Assembly: GCA_032718475.1 (NCBI GenBank)
Contig: JAUCBJ010008795.1
Location: forward strand, 1 to 64,000
DNA length: 64,000 nt
From: Nemertoderma westbladi
Taxonomy: Eukaryota; Xenacoelomorpha; Nemertodermatida; Nemertodermatidae
Reading direction: 5' to 3'
The position numbers and the translations under genes were made by a program. How positions within the stretch are numbered: the first letter of the stretch is position 1; every line of letters begins with the position of its first letter. The notes under the pieces were generated by a model, which saw only the letters and a list, made by a program, of their open reading frames with translations, was not told the DNA's origin and ran no database searches. Below are positions 44,300 to 59,000 of this stretch, one piece after another.

Positions 44300-47270
44300 C
44301 AGGTTAGGTGTTATTGTCCAGTGAGAACATCATGAGGAACAGGTTAGGCGTTACTGTCCTGTGAGTACATCAGGAGGAACAGGTTAGGTGTTATTGTCCA
44401 GTGAGTACATCAGGAGGAACAGGTTAGGTGTTATTGTCCAGTGAGTACATCAGGAGGAACAGGTTGGGTGTTACTGTCCTGTGAGTACATCAGTAGGAAC
44501 AGGTTAGGTGTTATTGTCCTGTGAGTACATCAGGAGGATCAGGTTAGGTGTTATTGTCCAGTGAGTACATCATGAGGAACAGGTTAGGTGTTACTGTCCT
44601 GTGAGTACATCAGGAGGAACAGGTTAGGTGTTATTGTCCAGTAAGTACATCAGGAGGAACAGGTTAGGTGTTACTGTCCTTTGAGTACATCAGGAGGAAC
44701 AGGTTAGGTTTTATTGTACACTGTACAGTGAGTACATCAGGAGGAACAGGTTAGGTGTTATTGTCCTGTGAGTACATCAGTAGGAACAGGTTAGGTGTTA
44801 CTGTCCTGTGAGTACATCAGTAGGAACAGGTTAGGTGTTATTGTGCAGTGAGTTCATCATGAGGAACAGGTTATGTGTTATTGTCCTGTGAGTACATCAG
44901 TAGGAACAGGTTAGGTGTTAGTGTCCTGTGAGTACATCAGTAGGAACAGGTTAGGTGTTATTGTCCAGGGAGTACATCAGTAGGAACAGGTTAGGTGTTA
45001 CTGTCCAGTAAGTACATCAGTAGGAACAGGTTAGGTTTTATTGTACACTGTACAGTGAGTACATCAGGAGGAACAGGTTAGGTGTTATTGTCCTGTGAGT
45101 ACATCAGTAGGTACAGGTTAGGTGTTACTGTCCTGTGAGTACATCAGTAGGAACAGGTTAGGTGTTATTGTGCAGTGAGTTCATCATGAGGAACAGGTTA
45201 TGTGTTATTGTCCTGTGAGTACATCAGTAGGAACAGGTTAGGTGTTATTGTGCAGTGAGTACATCAGGAGGATCAGGTTAGGTGTTATTGTCCAGTGAGT
45301 ACATCAGGAGGAACAGGTTAGGTGTTATTGTCCAGTGAGTACATCAGTAGGAACAGGTTAGGTGTTATTGTCCTGTGAGTACATCAGGAGGATCAGGTTA
45401 GGTGTTATTGTCCAGTGAGAACATCATGAGGAACAGGTTAGGCGTTACTGTCCTGTGAGTACATCAGGAGGAACAGGTTAGGTGTTATTGTCCAGTGAGT
45501 ACATCAGGAGGAACAGGTTAGGTGTTATTGTCCAGTGAGTACACCAGGAGGAACAGGTTGGGTGTTACTGTCCTGTGAGTACATCAGTAGGAACAGGTTA
45601 GGTGTTATTGTCCTGTGAGTACATCAGGAGGATCAGGTTAGGTGTTATTGTCCAGTGAGTACATCATGAGGAACAGGTTAGGTGTTACTGTCCTGTGAGT
45701 ACATCAGGAGGAACAGGTTAGGTGTTATTGTCCAGTGAGTACATCAGGAGGAACAGGTTAGGTGTTACTGTCCTTTGAGTACATCAGGAGGAACAGGTTA
45801 GGTTTTATTGTACACTGTACAGTGAGTACATCAGGAGGAACAGGTTAGGTGTTATTGTCCTGTGAGTACATCAGTAGGAACAGGTTAGGTGTTACTGTCC
45901 TGTGAGTACATCAGTAGGAACAGGTTAGGTGTTATTGTGCAGTGAGTTCATCATGAGGAACAGGTTATGTGTTATTGTCCTGTGAGTACATCAGTAGGAA
46001 CAGGTTAGGTGTTATTGTCCTGTGAGTACCTCAGTAGGAACAGGTTAGGTGTTATTGTCCAGGGAGTACATCAGTAGGAACAGGTTAGGTGTTACTGTCC
46101 AGTAAGTACATCAGTAGGAACAGGTTAGGTTTTATTGTACACTGTACAGTGAGTACATCAGGAGGAACAGGTTAGGTGTTATTGTCCTGTGAGTACATCA
46201 GTAGGTACAGGTTAGGTGTTACTGTCCTGTGAGTACATCAGTAGGAACAGGTTAGGTGTTATTGTGCAGTGAGTTCATCATGAGGAACAGGTTATGTGTT
46301 ATTGTCCTGTGAGTACATCAGTAGGAACAGGTTAGGTGTTATTGTCCTGTGAGTACATCAGTAGGAACAGGTTAGGTGTTATTGTCCAGGGAGTACATCA
46401 GGAGGAACAGGTTAGGTGTTATGGTCCAGTGAGTACATAATGAGGAACAGGTTAGGTGTTATTGTCCAGGGAGTACATCATGAGGAACAGGTTAGGTGTT
46501 ATTATCCAGTGAGTACATCATGAGGAACAGGTTAGGTGTTATTGTCCAGGGAGTACATCATGAGGAACAGGTTAGGTGTTATTGTCCAGTGAGTACATCA
46601 TGAGGATCAGGTTAGGTGAAACTGTCCTGTGAGTACAACAGTAGGAACAGGTTAGGTGTTATTGTCCTGTGAGTACATCAGGAGGATCAGGTTAGGTGTT
46701 ATTGTCCAGTGAGTACATCATGAGGAACAGGTTAGGTGTTACTGTCCTGTGAGTACATCAGGAGGAACAGGTTAGGTGTTATTGTCCAGTGAGTACATCA
46801 GGAGGAACAGGTTAGGTGTTACTGTCCTTTGAGTACATCAGGAGGAACAGGTTAGGTTTTATTGTACACTGTACAGTGAGTACATCAGGAGGAACAGGTT
46901 AGGTGTTATTGTCCTGTGAGTACATCAGTAGGAACAGGTTAGGTGTTACTGTCCTGTGAGTACATCAGTAGGAACAGGTTAGGTGTTATTGTGCAGTGAG
47001 TTCATCATGAGGAACAGGTTATGTGTTATTGTCCTGTGAGTACATCAGTAGGAACAGGTTAGGTGTTATTGTCCTGTGAGTACATCAGTAGGAACAGGTT
47101 AGGTGTTATTGTGCAGTGAGTACATCAGTTGGAACAGGTTAGGTGTTATTGTGCAGTGAGTTCATCATGAGGAACAGGTTATGTGTTATTGTCCTGTGAG
47201 TACATCAGTAGGAACAGGTTAGGTGTTATTGTCCTGTGAGTACATCAGTAGGAACAGGTTAGGTGTTATT
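44300..47270 (+). repeat. Higher-order block of the 40-bp array, duplicated at +5,290 bp
   Basis: Marker units containing TTATTGTACACTGTACAG occur at 44709, 45036, 45803, 46130 and 46857, and again at exactly +5,290: 49999, 50326, 51093, 51420 and 52147. The variant units between the markers match too. A version of the block recurs near 54274 with one unit missing (spacing from 49999 is 4,275 bp). Confidence 0.85.
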
Positions 47271-50200
47271 GTCCAGTGAGTACATCAGTGGGAACAGGTT
47301 AGGTGTTATTGTCCAGGGAGTACATCAGTAGGAACAGGTTATGTGTTATTGTCCTGTGAGTACATCAGTAGGAACAGGTTAGGTGTTATTGTCCTGTGAG
47401 TACATCAGTAGGAACAGGTTAGGTGTTATTGTGCAGTGAGTACATCAGTGGGAACAGGTTAGGTGTTATTGTGCAGTGAGTTCATCATGAGGAACAGGTT
47501 ATGTGTTATTGTCCTGCGAGTACATCAGTAGGAACAGGTTAGGTGTTATTGTCCTGTGACTACATCAGTAGGAACAGGTTAGGTGTTATTGTCCAGTGAG
47601 TACATCAGGAGGAACAGGTTAGGTGTTATTGTCCTGGGAGTACATCAGTAGGAACAGGTTAAGTGTTATTGTGCTGTGAGTACATCAGTAGGAACAGGTT
47701 AGGTGTTATTGTCCTGTGAGTACATCAGTAGGAACAGGTTAGGTGTTATTGTCCAGTGAGTACATCAGGAGGAACAGGTTAGGTGTTATTGTCCAGGGAG
47801 TACATCAGTAGGAACAGGTTATGTGTTATTGTCCTGTGAGTACATCAGTAGGAACAGGTTAGGTGTTATTGTCCTGTGAGTACATCAGTAGGAACAGGTT
47901 AGGTGTTATTGTCCAGTGAGTACATCATGAGGAACAGGTTAGGTATTATTGTCCTGTGAGTACATCAGTAGGAACAGGTTAGGTGTTATTGTCCTGTGAG
48001 TACATCAGTAGGAACAGGTTAGGTGTTATTGTCCAGGGAGTACATCAGTAGGAACAGGTTAGGTGTTATTGTCCTGTGAGTACATCAGTAGGAACAGGTT
48101 AGGTGTTATTGTCCAGTGAGTACATCAGTGAGGAACAGGTTAGGTGTTATTGTCCTGTGAGTACATCAGTAGGAACAGGTTAGGTGTTATTGTCCTGTGA
48201 GTACATCAGTAGGAACAGGTTAGGTGTTATTGTCCTGTGAGTACATCAGTAGGAACAGGTTAGGTGTTATTGTCCAGGGAGTACATCAGTAGGAACAGGT
48301 TAGGTGTTATTGTCCAGTGAGTACATCATGAGGAACATGTTAGGTGTTATTGTCCTGTGAGTACATCAGTAGGAACAGGTTAGGTTTTATTGTACACTGT
48401 ACAGTGAGTACATCAGGAGGAACAGGTTAGGAGTTATTGTCCTGTGAGTACATCAGTAGGTACAGGTTAGGTGTTACTGTCCTGTGAGTACATCAGTAGG
48501 AACAGGTTAGGTGTTATTGTGCAGTGAGTTCATCATGAGGAACAGGTTATGTGTTTTTGTCCTGTGAGTACATAATGAGGAACAGGTTAGGTGTTATTGT
48601 CCAGGGAGTACATCAGGAGGAACAGGTTAGGTGTTATTGTCCAGGGAGTACATCAGTAGGAACAGGTTAGGTGTTATTGTCCAGGGAGTACATCAGTAGG
48701 AACAGGTTAGGTGTTATTGTCCAGGGAGTACATCAGTAGGAACAGGTTAGGTGTTATTGTCCAGGGAGTACATCATGAGGAACAGGTTAGGTGTTATTGT
48801 CCAGTGAGTACATCATGAGGAACAGGTTAGGTGTTACTGTCCTGTGAGTACATCATGAGGAACAGGTTAGGTGTTACTGTCCTGTGAGTACATCATGAGG
48901 AACATGTTAGGTGTTATTGTCCTGTGAGTACATCAGTAGGAACAGGTTAGGTTTTATTGTACACTGTACAGTGAGTACATCAGGAGGAACAGGTTAGGAG
49001 TTATTGTCCTGTGAGTACATCAGTAGGTACAGGTTAGGTGTTACTGTCCTGTGAGTACATCAGTAGGAACAGGTTAGGTGTTATTGTGCAGTGAGTTCAT
49101 CATGAGGAACAGGTTATGTGTTTTTGTCCTGTGAGTACATAATGAGGAACAGGTTAGGTGTTATTGTCCAGGGAGTACATCAGGAGGAACAGGTTAGGTG
49201 TTATTGTCCAGGGAGTACATCAGTAGGAACAGGTTAGGTGTTATTGTCCAGTGAGTACATCAGGAGGAACAGGTTAGGTGTTATTGTCCAGGGAGTACAT
49301 CAGTAGGAACAGGTTAGGTGTTATTGTCCAGGGAGTACATCAGGAGGAACAGGTTAGGTGTTATTGTCCAGTGAGTACATCATGAGGAACAGGTTAGGTG
49401 TTATTGTCCAGTGAGTACATCATGAGGAACAGGTTAGGTGTTACTGTCCTGTGAGTACATCAGTAGGAACAGGTTAGGTGTTATTGTCCAGGGAGTACAT
49501 CATGAGGAACAGGTTAGGTGTTATTGTCCTGTGAGTACATCATGAGGAACAGGTTAGGTGTTATTGTCCTGTGAGTACATCAGGAGGATCAGGTTAGGTG
49601 TTATTGTCCAGTGAGAACATCATGAGGAACAGGTTAGGCGTTACTGTCCTGTGAGTACATCAGGAGGAACAGGTTAGGTGTTATTGTCCAGTGAGTACAT
49701 CAGGAGGAACAGGTTAGGTGTTATTGTCCAGTGAGTACATCAGGAGGAACAGGTTGGGTGTTACTGTCCTGTGAGTACATCAGTAGGAACAGGTTAGGTG
49801 TTATTGTCCTGTGAGTACATCAGGAGGATCAGGTTAGGTGTTATTGTCCAGTGAGTACATCATGAGGAACAGGTTAGGTGTTACTGTCCTGTGAGTACAT
49901 CAGGAGGAACAGGTTAGGTGTTATTGTCCAGTAAGTACATCAGGAGGAACAGGTTAGGTGTTACTGTCCTTTGAGTACATCAGGAGGAACAGGTTAGGTT
50001 TTATTGTACACTGTACAGTGAGTACATCAGGAGGAACAGGTTAGGTGTTATTGTCCTGTGAGTACATCAGTAGGAACAGGTTAGGTGTTACTGTCCTGTG
50101 AGTACATCAGTAGGAACAGGTTAGGTGTTATTGTGCAGTGAGTTCATCATGAGGAACAGGTTATGTGTTATTGTCCTGTGAGTACATCAGTAGGAACAGG

Positions 50201-53200
50201 TTAGGTGTTATTGTCCTGTGAGTACATCAGTAGGAACAGGTTAGGTGTTATTGTCCAGGGAGTACATCAGTAGGAACAGGTTAGGTGTTACTGTCCAGTA
50301 AGTACATCAGTAGGAACAGGTTAGGTTTTATTGTACACTGTACAGTGAGTACATCAGGAGGAACAGGTTAGGTGTTATTGTCCTGTGAGTACATCAGTAG
50401 GTACAGGTTAGGTGTTACTGTCCTGTGAGTACATCAGTAGGAACAGGTTAGGTGTTATTGTGCAGTGAGTTCATCATGAGGAACAGGTTATGTGTTATTG
50501 TCCTGTGAGTACATCAGTAGGAACAGGTTAGGTGTTATTGTGCAGTGAGTACATCAGGAGGATCAGGTTAGGTGTTATTGTCCAGTGAGTACATCAGGAG
50601 GAACAGGTTAGGTGTTATTGTCCAGTGAGTACATCAGTAGGAACAGGTTAGGTGTTATTGTCCTGTGAGTACATCAGGAGGATCAGGTTAGGTGTTATTG
50701 TCCAGTGAGAACATCATGAGGAACAGGTTAGGCGTTACTGTCCTGTGAGTACATCAGGAGGAACAGGTTAGGTGTTATTGTCCAGTGAGTACATCAGGAG
50801 GAACAGGTTAGGTGTTATTGTCCAGTGAGTACACCAGGAGGAACAGGTTGGGTGTTACTGTCCTGTGAGTACATCAGTAGGAACAGGTTAGGTGTTATTG
50901 TCCTGTGAGTACATCAGGAGGATCAGGTTAGGTGTTATTGTCCAGTGAGTACATCATGAGGAACAGGTTAGGTGTTACTGTCCTGTGAGTACATCAGGAG
51001 GAACAGGTTAGGTGTTATTGTCCAGTGAGTACATCAGGAGGAACAGGTTAGGTGTTACTGTCCTTTGAGTACATCAGGAGGAACAGGTTAGGTTTTATTG
51101 TACACTGTACAGTGAGTACATCAGGAGGAACAGGTTAGGTGTTATTGTCCTGTGAGTACATCAGTAGGAACAGGTTAGGTGTTACTGTCCTGTGAGTACA
51201 TCAGTAGGAACAGGTTAGGTGTTATTGTGCAGTGAGTTCATCATGAGGAACAGGTTATGTGTTATTGTCCTGTGAGTACATCAGTAGGAACAGGTTAGGT
51301 GTTATTGTCCTGTGAGTACCTCAGTAGGAACAGGTTAGGTGTTATTGTCCAGGGAGTACATCAGTAGGAACAGGTTAGGTGTTACTGTCCAGTAAGTACA
51401 TCAGTAGGAACAGGTTAGGTTTTATTGTACACTGTACAGTGAGTACATCAGGAGGAACAGGTTAGGTGTTATTGTCCTGTGAGTACATCAGTAGGTACAG
51501 GTTAGGTGTTACTGTCCTGTGAGTACATCAGTAGGAACAGGTTAGGTGTTATTGTGCAGTGAGTTCATCATGAGGAACAGGTTATGTGTTATTGTCCTGT
51601 GAGTACATCAGTAGGAACAGGTTAGGTGTTATTGTCCTGTGAGTACATCAGTAGGAACAGGTTAGGTGTTATTGTCCAGGGAGTACATCAGGAGGAACAG
51701 GTTAGGTGTTATGGTCCAGTGAGTACATAATGAGGAACAGGTTAGGTGTTATTGTCCAGGGAGTACATCATGAGGAACAGGTTAGGTGTTATTATCCAGT
51801 GAGTACATCATGAGGAACAGGTTAGGTGTTATTGTCCAGGGAGTACATCATGAGGAACAGGTTAGGTGTTATTGTCCAGTGAGTACATCATGAGGATCAG
51901 GTTAGGTGAAACTGTCCTGTGAGTACAACAGTAGGAACAGGTTAGGTGTTATTGTCCTGTGAGTACATCAGGAGGATCAGGTTAGGTGTTATTGTCCAGT
52001 GAGTACATCATGAGGAACAGGTTAGGTGTTACTGTCCTGTGAGTACATCAGGAGGAACAGGTTAGGTGTTATTGTCCAGTGAGTACATCAGGAGGAACAG
52101 GTTAGGTGTTACTGTCCTTTGAGTACATCAGGAGGAACAGGTTAGGTTTTATTGTACACTGTACAGTGAGTACATCAGGAGGAACAGGTTAGGTGTTATT
52201 GTCCTGTGAGTACATCAGTAGGAACAGGTTAGGTGTTACTGTCCTGTGAGTACATCAGTAGGAACAGGTTAGGTGTTATTGTGCAGTGAGTTCATCATGA
52301 GGAACAGGTTATGTGTTATTGTCCTGTGAGTACATCAGTAGGAACAGGTTAGGTGTTATTGTCCTGTGAGTACATCAGTAGGAACAGGTTAGGTGTTATT
52401 GTGCAGTGAGTACATCAGTGGGAACAGGTTAGGTGTTATTGTGCAGTGAGTTCATCATGAGGAACAGGTTATGTGTTATTGTCCTGTGAGTACATCAGTA
52501 GGAACAGGTTAGGTGTTATTGTCCTGTGAGTACATCAGTAGGAACAGGTTAGGTGTTATTGTCCAGGGAGTACATCATGAGGAACAGGTTAGGTGTTATT
52601 GTCCTGTGAGTACATCAGTAGGAACAGGTTAGGTGTTATTGTCCAGTGAGTACATCAGTGGGAACAGGTTAGGTGTTATTGTCCAGGGAGTACATCAGTA
52701 GGAACAGGTTATGTGTTATTGTCCTGTGAGTACATCAGTAGGAACAGGTTAGGTGTTATTGTCCTGTGAGTACATCAGTAGGAACAGGTTAGGTGTTATT
52801 GTCCAGTGAGTACATCAGTGGGAACAGGTTAGGTGTTATTGTCCAGGGAGTACATCAGTAGGAACAGGTTATGTGTTATTGTCCTGTGAGTACATCAGTA
52901 GGAACAGGTTAGGTGTTATTGTCCTGTGAGTACATCAGTAGGAACAGGTTAGGTGTTATTGTGCAGTGAGTACATCAGTGGGAACAGGTTAGGTGTTATT
53001 GTGCAGTGAGTTCATCATGAGGAACAGGTTATGTGTTATTGTCCTGCGAGTACATCAGTAGGAACAGGTTAGGTGTTATTGTCCTGTGACTACATCAGTA
53101 GGAACAGGTTAGGTGTTATTGTCCAGTGAGTACATCAGGAGGAACAGGTTAGGTGTTATTGTCCTGGGAGTACATCAGTAGGAACAGGTTAGGTGTTATT

Positions 53201-53639
53201 GTCCTGTGAGTACATCAGTAGGAACAGGTTAGGTGTTATTGTCCTGTGAGTACATCAGTAGGAACAGGTTAGGTGTTACTGTCCTGTGAGTACATCAGTA
53301 GGAACAGGTTAGGTGTTATTGTGCAGTGAGTTCATCATGAGGAACAGGTTATGTGTTATTGTCCTGTGAGTACATCATGAGGAACAGGTTAGGTGTTATT
53401 GTCCAGTGAGTACATCATGAAGAACAGGTTAGGTGTTATTGTCCAGGGAGTACATCAGGAGGAACAGGTTAGGTGTTATTGTCCAGTGAGTACATCAGGA
53501 GGAACAGGTTAGGTGTTATTGTCCAGGGAGTACATCAGTAGGAGCAGGTTAGGTGTTACTGTCCAGTGAGTACATCAGGAGGAACAGGTTAGGTGTTATT
53601 GTCCAGGGAGTACATCAGTAGGAACAGGTTAGGTGTTAT

Positions 53640-56000
53640 TGTGCAGTGAGTTCATCATGAGGAACAGGTTATGTGTTATTGTCCTGTGAGTACATCAGTA
53701 GGATCAGGTTAGGTGTTATTGTCCAGTGAGTACATCATGAGGAACAGGTTAGGTGTTATTGTCCAGTGAGTACATCAGGAGGATCAGGTTAGGTGTTATT
53801 GTCCAGTGAGTACATCAGGAGGAACAGGTTAGGTGTTATTGTCCAGTGAGTACATCAGTAGGAACAGGTTAGGTGTTATTGTCCTGTGAGTACATCAGGA
53901 GGATCAGGTTAGGTGTTATTGTCCAGTGAGAACATCATGAGGAACAGGTTAGGCGTTACTGTCCTGTGAGTACATCAGGAGGAACAGGTTAGGTGTTATT
54001 GTCCAGTGAGTACATCAGGAGGAACAAGTTAGGTGTTATTGTCCAGTGAGTACATCAGGAGGAACAGGTTGGGTGTTACTGTCCTGTGAGTACATCAGTA
54101 GGAACAGGTTAGGTGTTATTGTCCAGTGAGTACATCATGAGGAACAGGTTAGGTGTTACTGTCCTGTGAGTACATCAGGAGGAACAGGTTAGGTGTTATT
54201 GTCCAGTGAGTACATCAGGAGGAACAGGTTAGGTGTTACTGTCCTTTGAGTACATCAGGAGGAACAGGTTAGGTTTTATTGTACACTGTACAGTGAGTAC
54301 ATCAGGAGGAACAGGTTAGGTGTTATTGTCCTGTGAGTACATCAGTAGGAACAGGTTAGGTGTTACTGTCCTGTGAGTACATCAGTAGGAACAGGTTAGG
54401 TGTTATTGTGCAGTGAGTTCATCATGAGGAACAGGTTATGTGTTATTGTCCTGTGAGTACATCAGTAGGAACAGGTTAGGTGTTATTGTCCTGTGAGTAC
54501 ATCAGTAGGAACAGGTTAGGTGTTATTGTCCAGGGAGTACATCAGTAGGAACAGGTTAGGTGTTACTGTCCAGTAAGTACATCAGTAGGAACAGGTTAGG
54601 TTTTATTGTACACTGTACAGTGAGTACATCAGGAGGAACAGGTTAGGTGTTATTGTCCTGTGAGTACATCAGTAGGTACAGGTTAGGTGTTACTGTCCTG
54701 TGAGTACATCAGTAGGAACAGGTTAGGTGTTATTGTGCAGTGAGTTCATCATGAGGAACAGGTTATGTGTTATTGTCCTGTGAGTACATCAGTAGGAACA
54801 GGTTAGGTGTTATTGTGCAGTGAGTACATCAGGAGGATCAGGTTAGGTGTTATTGTCCAGTGAGTACATCAGGAGGAACAGGTTAGGTGTTATTGTCCAG
54901 TGAGTACATCAGTAGGAACAGGTTAGGTGTTATTGTCCTGTGAGTACATCAGGAGGATCAGGTTAGGTGTTATTGTCCAGTGAGAACATCATGAGGAACA
55001 GGTTAGGCGTTACTGTCCTGTGAGTACATCAGGAGGAACAGGTTAGGTGTTATTGTCCAGTGAGTACATCAGGAGGAACAGGTTAGGTGTTATTGTCCAG
55101 TGAGTACATCAGGAGGAACAGGTTGGGTGTTACTGTCCTGTGAGTACATCAGTAGGAACAGGTTAGGTGTTATTGTCCTGTGAGTACATCAGGAGGATCA
55201 GGTTAGGTGTTATTGTCCAGTGAGTACATCATGAGGAACAGGTTAGGTGTTACTGTTCTGTGAGTACATCAGGAGGAACAGGTTAGGTGTTATTGTCCAG
55301 TGAGTACATCAGGAGGAACAGGTTAGGTGTTACTGTCCTTTGAGTACATCAGGAGGAACAGGTTAGGTTTTATTGTACACTGTACAGTGAGTACATCAGG
55401 AGGAACAGGTTAGGTGTTATTGTCCTGTGAGTACATCAGTAGGAACAGGTTAGGTGTTACTGTCCTGTGAGTACATCAGTAGGAACAGGTTAGGTGTTAT
55501 TGTGCAGTGAGTTCATCATGAGGAACAGGTTATGTGTTATTGTCCTGTGAGTACATTAGTAGGAACAGGTTAGGTGTTATTGTCCTGTGAGTACCTCAGT
55601 AGGAACAGGTTAGGTGTTATTGTCCAGGGAGTACATCAGTAGGAACAGGTTAGGTGTTACTGTCCAGTAAGTACATCAGTAGGAACAGGTTAGGTTTTAT
55701 TGTACACTGTACAGTGAGTACATCAGGAGGAACAGGTTAGGTGTTATTGTCCTGTGAGTACATCAGTAGGTACAGGTTAGGTGTTACTGTCCTGTGAGTA
55801 CATCAGTAGGAACAGGTTAGGTGTTATTGTGCAGTGAGTTCATCATGAGGAACAGGTTATGTGTTATTGTCCTGTGAGTACATCAGTAGGAACAGGTTAG
55901 GTGTTATTGTCCTGTGAGTACATCAGTAGGAACAGGTTAGGTGTTATTGTCCAGGGAGTACATCAGGAGGAACAGGTTAGGTGTTATGGTCCAGTGAGTA
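53640..56000 (+). repeat. Higher-order block of the 40-bp array, duplicated at +8,016 bp
   Basis: Markers at 54274, 54601 and 55368 recur at 62290, 62617 and 63384 with constant offset 8,016. Private changes such as ACATTAGTAGG, GTACCTCAG and ACTGTTCTG are shared. The copy runs off the end of the window, so its full length is unknown. Confidence 0.85.
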
Positions 56001-59000
56001 CATAATGAGGAACAGGTTAGGTGTTATTGTCCAGGGAGTACATCATGAGGAACAGATTAGGTGTTATTGTCCAGTGAGTACATCATGAGGAACAGGTTAG
56101 GTGTTATTGTCCAGGGAGTACATCATGAGGAACAGGTTAGGTGTTATTGTCCAGTGAGTACATCATGAGGATCAGGTTAGGTGAAACTGTCCTGTGAGTA
56201 CAACAGTAGGAACAGGTTAGGTGTTATTGTCCTGTGAGTACATCAGGAGGATCAGGTTAGGTGTTATTGTCCTGTGAGTACATCAGTAGGAACAGGTTAG
56301 GTGTTACTGTCCTGTGAGTACATCAGTAGGAACAGGTTAGGTGTTATTGTGCAGTGAGTTCATCATGAGGAACAGGTTATGTGTTATTGTCCTGTGAGTA
56401 CATCAGTAGGAACAGGTTAGGTGTTATTGTCCTGTGAGTACCTCAGTAGGAACTGGTTAGGTGTTATTGTCCAGGGAGTACATCAGTAGGAACAGGTTAG
56501 GTGTTACTGTCCAGTAAGTACATCAGTAGGAACAGGTTAGGTTTTATTGTACACTGTACAGTGAGTACATCAGGAGGAACAGGTTAGGTGTTATTGTCCT
56601 GTGAGTACATCAGTAGGTACAGGTTAGGTGTTACTGTCCTGTGAGTACATCAGTAGGAACAGGTTAGGTGTTATTGTGCAGTGAGTTCATCATGAGGAAC
56701 AGGTTATGTGTTATTGTCCTGTGAGTACATCAGTAGGAACAGGTTAGGTGTTATTGTCCTGTGAGTACATCAGTAGGAATAGGTTAGGTGTTATTGTCCA
56801 GGGAGTACATCAGGAGGAACAGGTTAGGTGTTATGGTCCAGTGAGTACATAATGAGGAACAGGTTAGGTGTTATTGTCCAGGGAGTACATCATGAGGAAC
56901 AGGTTAGGTGTTATTGTCCAGTGAGTACATCATGAGGAACAGGTTAGGTGTTATTGTCCAGGGAGTACATCATGAGGAACAGGTTAGGTGTTATTGTACA
57001 GGGAGTACATCAGTAGGTAAAGGTTAGGTGTTATTGTCCAGGGAGTACATCATGAGGAACAGGTTAGGTGTTATTGTCCAGTGAGTACATCATGAGGAAC
57101 AGGTTAGGTGTTATTGTCCAGGGAGTACATCAGTAGGAACAGGTTAGGTGTTATTGTCCAGTGAGTACATCATGAGGATCAGGTTAGGTGAAACTGTCCT
57201 GTGAGTACAACAGTAGGAACAGGTTAGGTGTTATTGTCCAGTGAGTACATCATGAGGATCAGGTTAGGTGAAACTGTCCTGTGAGTACAACAGTAGGAAC
57301 AGGTTAGGTGTTATTGTCCTGTGAGTACATCAGGAGGATCAGGTTAGGTGTTATTGTCCAGTGAGTACATCATGAGGAACAGGTTAGGTGTTACTGTCCT
57401 GTGAGTACATCAGGAGGAACAGGTTAGGTGTTATTGTCCAGGGAGTACATCAGTAGGAACAGGTTAGGTGTTATTGTCCAGTGAGTACATCATGAGGATC
57501 AGGTTAGGTGAAACTGTCCTGTGAGTACAACAGTAGGAACAGGTTAGGTGTTATTGTCCTGTGAGTACATCAGGAGGATCAGGTTAGGTGTTATTGTCCA
57601 GTGAGTACATAATGAGGAACAGGTTAGGTGTTATTGTCCAGGGAGTACATCATGAGGAACAGGTTAGGTGTTATTGTCCAGTGAGTACATCATGAGGAAC
57701 AGGTTAGGTGTTATTGTCCAGGGAGTACATCAGTAGGAACAGGTTAGGTGTTATTGTCCAGTGAGTACATCATGAGGATCAGGTTAGGTGAAACTGTCCT
57801 GTGAGTACAACAGTAGGAACAGGTTAGGTGTTATTGTCCTGTGAGTACATCAGGAGGATCAGGTTAGGTGTTATTGTCCAGTGAGTACATCATGAGGAAC
57901 AGGTTAGGTGTTACTGTCCTGTGAGTACATCAGGAGGAACAGGTTAGGTGTTATTGTCCAGTGAGTACATCAGGAGGAACAGGTTAGGTGTTACTGTCCT
58001 TTGAGTACATCAGGAGGAACAGGTTAGGTTTTATTGTACACTGTACAGTGAGTACATCAGGAGGAACAGGTTAGGTGTTATTGTCCTGTGAGTACATCAG
58101 TAGGAACAGGTTAGGTGTTACTGTCCTGTGAGTACATCAGTAGGAACAGGTTAGGTGTTATTGTGCAGTGAGTTCATCATGAGGAACAGGTTATGTGTTA
58201 TTGTCCTGTGAGTACATCAGTAGGAACAGGTTAGGTGTTATTGTCCTGTGAGTACATCAGTAGGAACAGGTTAGGTGTTATTGTGCAGTGAGTACATCAG
58301 TGGGAACAGGTTAGGTGTTATTGTGCAGTGAGTTCATCATGAGGAACAGGTTATGTGTTATTGTCCTGTGAGTACATCAGTAGGAACAGGTTAGGTGTTA
58401 TTGTCCTGTGAGTACATCAGTAGGAACAGGTTAGGTGTTATTGTCCAGTGAGTACATCAGTGGGAACAGGTTAGGTGTTATTGTCCAGGGAGTACATCAG
58501 TAGGAACAGGTTATGTGTTATTGTCCTGTGAGTACATCAGTAGGAACAGGTTAGGTGTTATTGTCCTGTGAGTACATCAGTAGGAACAGGTTAGGTGTTA
58601 TTGTCCAGGGAGTACATCATGAGGAACAGGTTAGGTGTTATTGTCCAGGGAGTACATCAGGAGGAACAGGTTAGGTGTTATTGTCCTGTGAGTACATCAG
58701 TAGGAACAGGTTATGTGTTATTGTCCTGTGAGTACATCAGTAGGAACAGGTTAGGTGTTATTGTCCTGTGAGTACATCAGTAGGAACAGGTTAGGTGTTA
58801 TTGTCCAGGGAGTACATCATGAGGAACAGGTTAGGTGTTATTGTCCAGGGAGTACATCAGTAGGAACAGGTTAGGTGTTATTGTCCTGTGAGTACATCAG
58901 TAGGAACAGGTTAGGTGTTATTGTCCTGTGAGTACATCAGTAGGAACAGGTTAGGTGTTATTGTCCAGGGAGTACATCAGTAGGAACAGGTTAGGTGTTA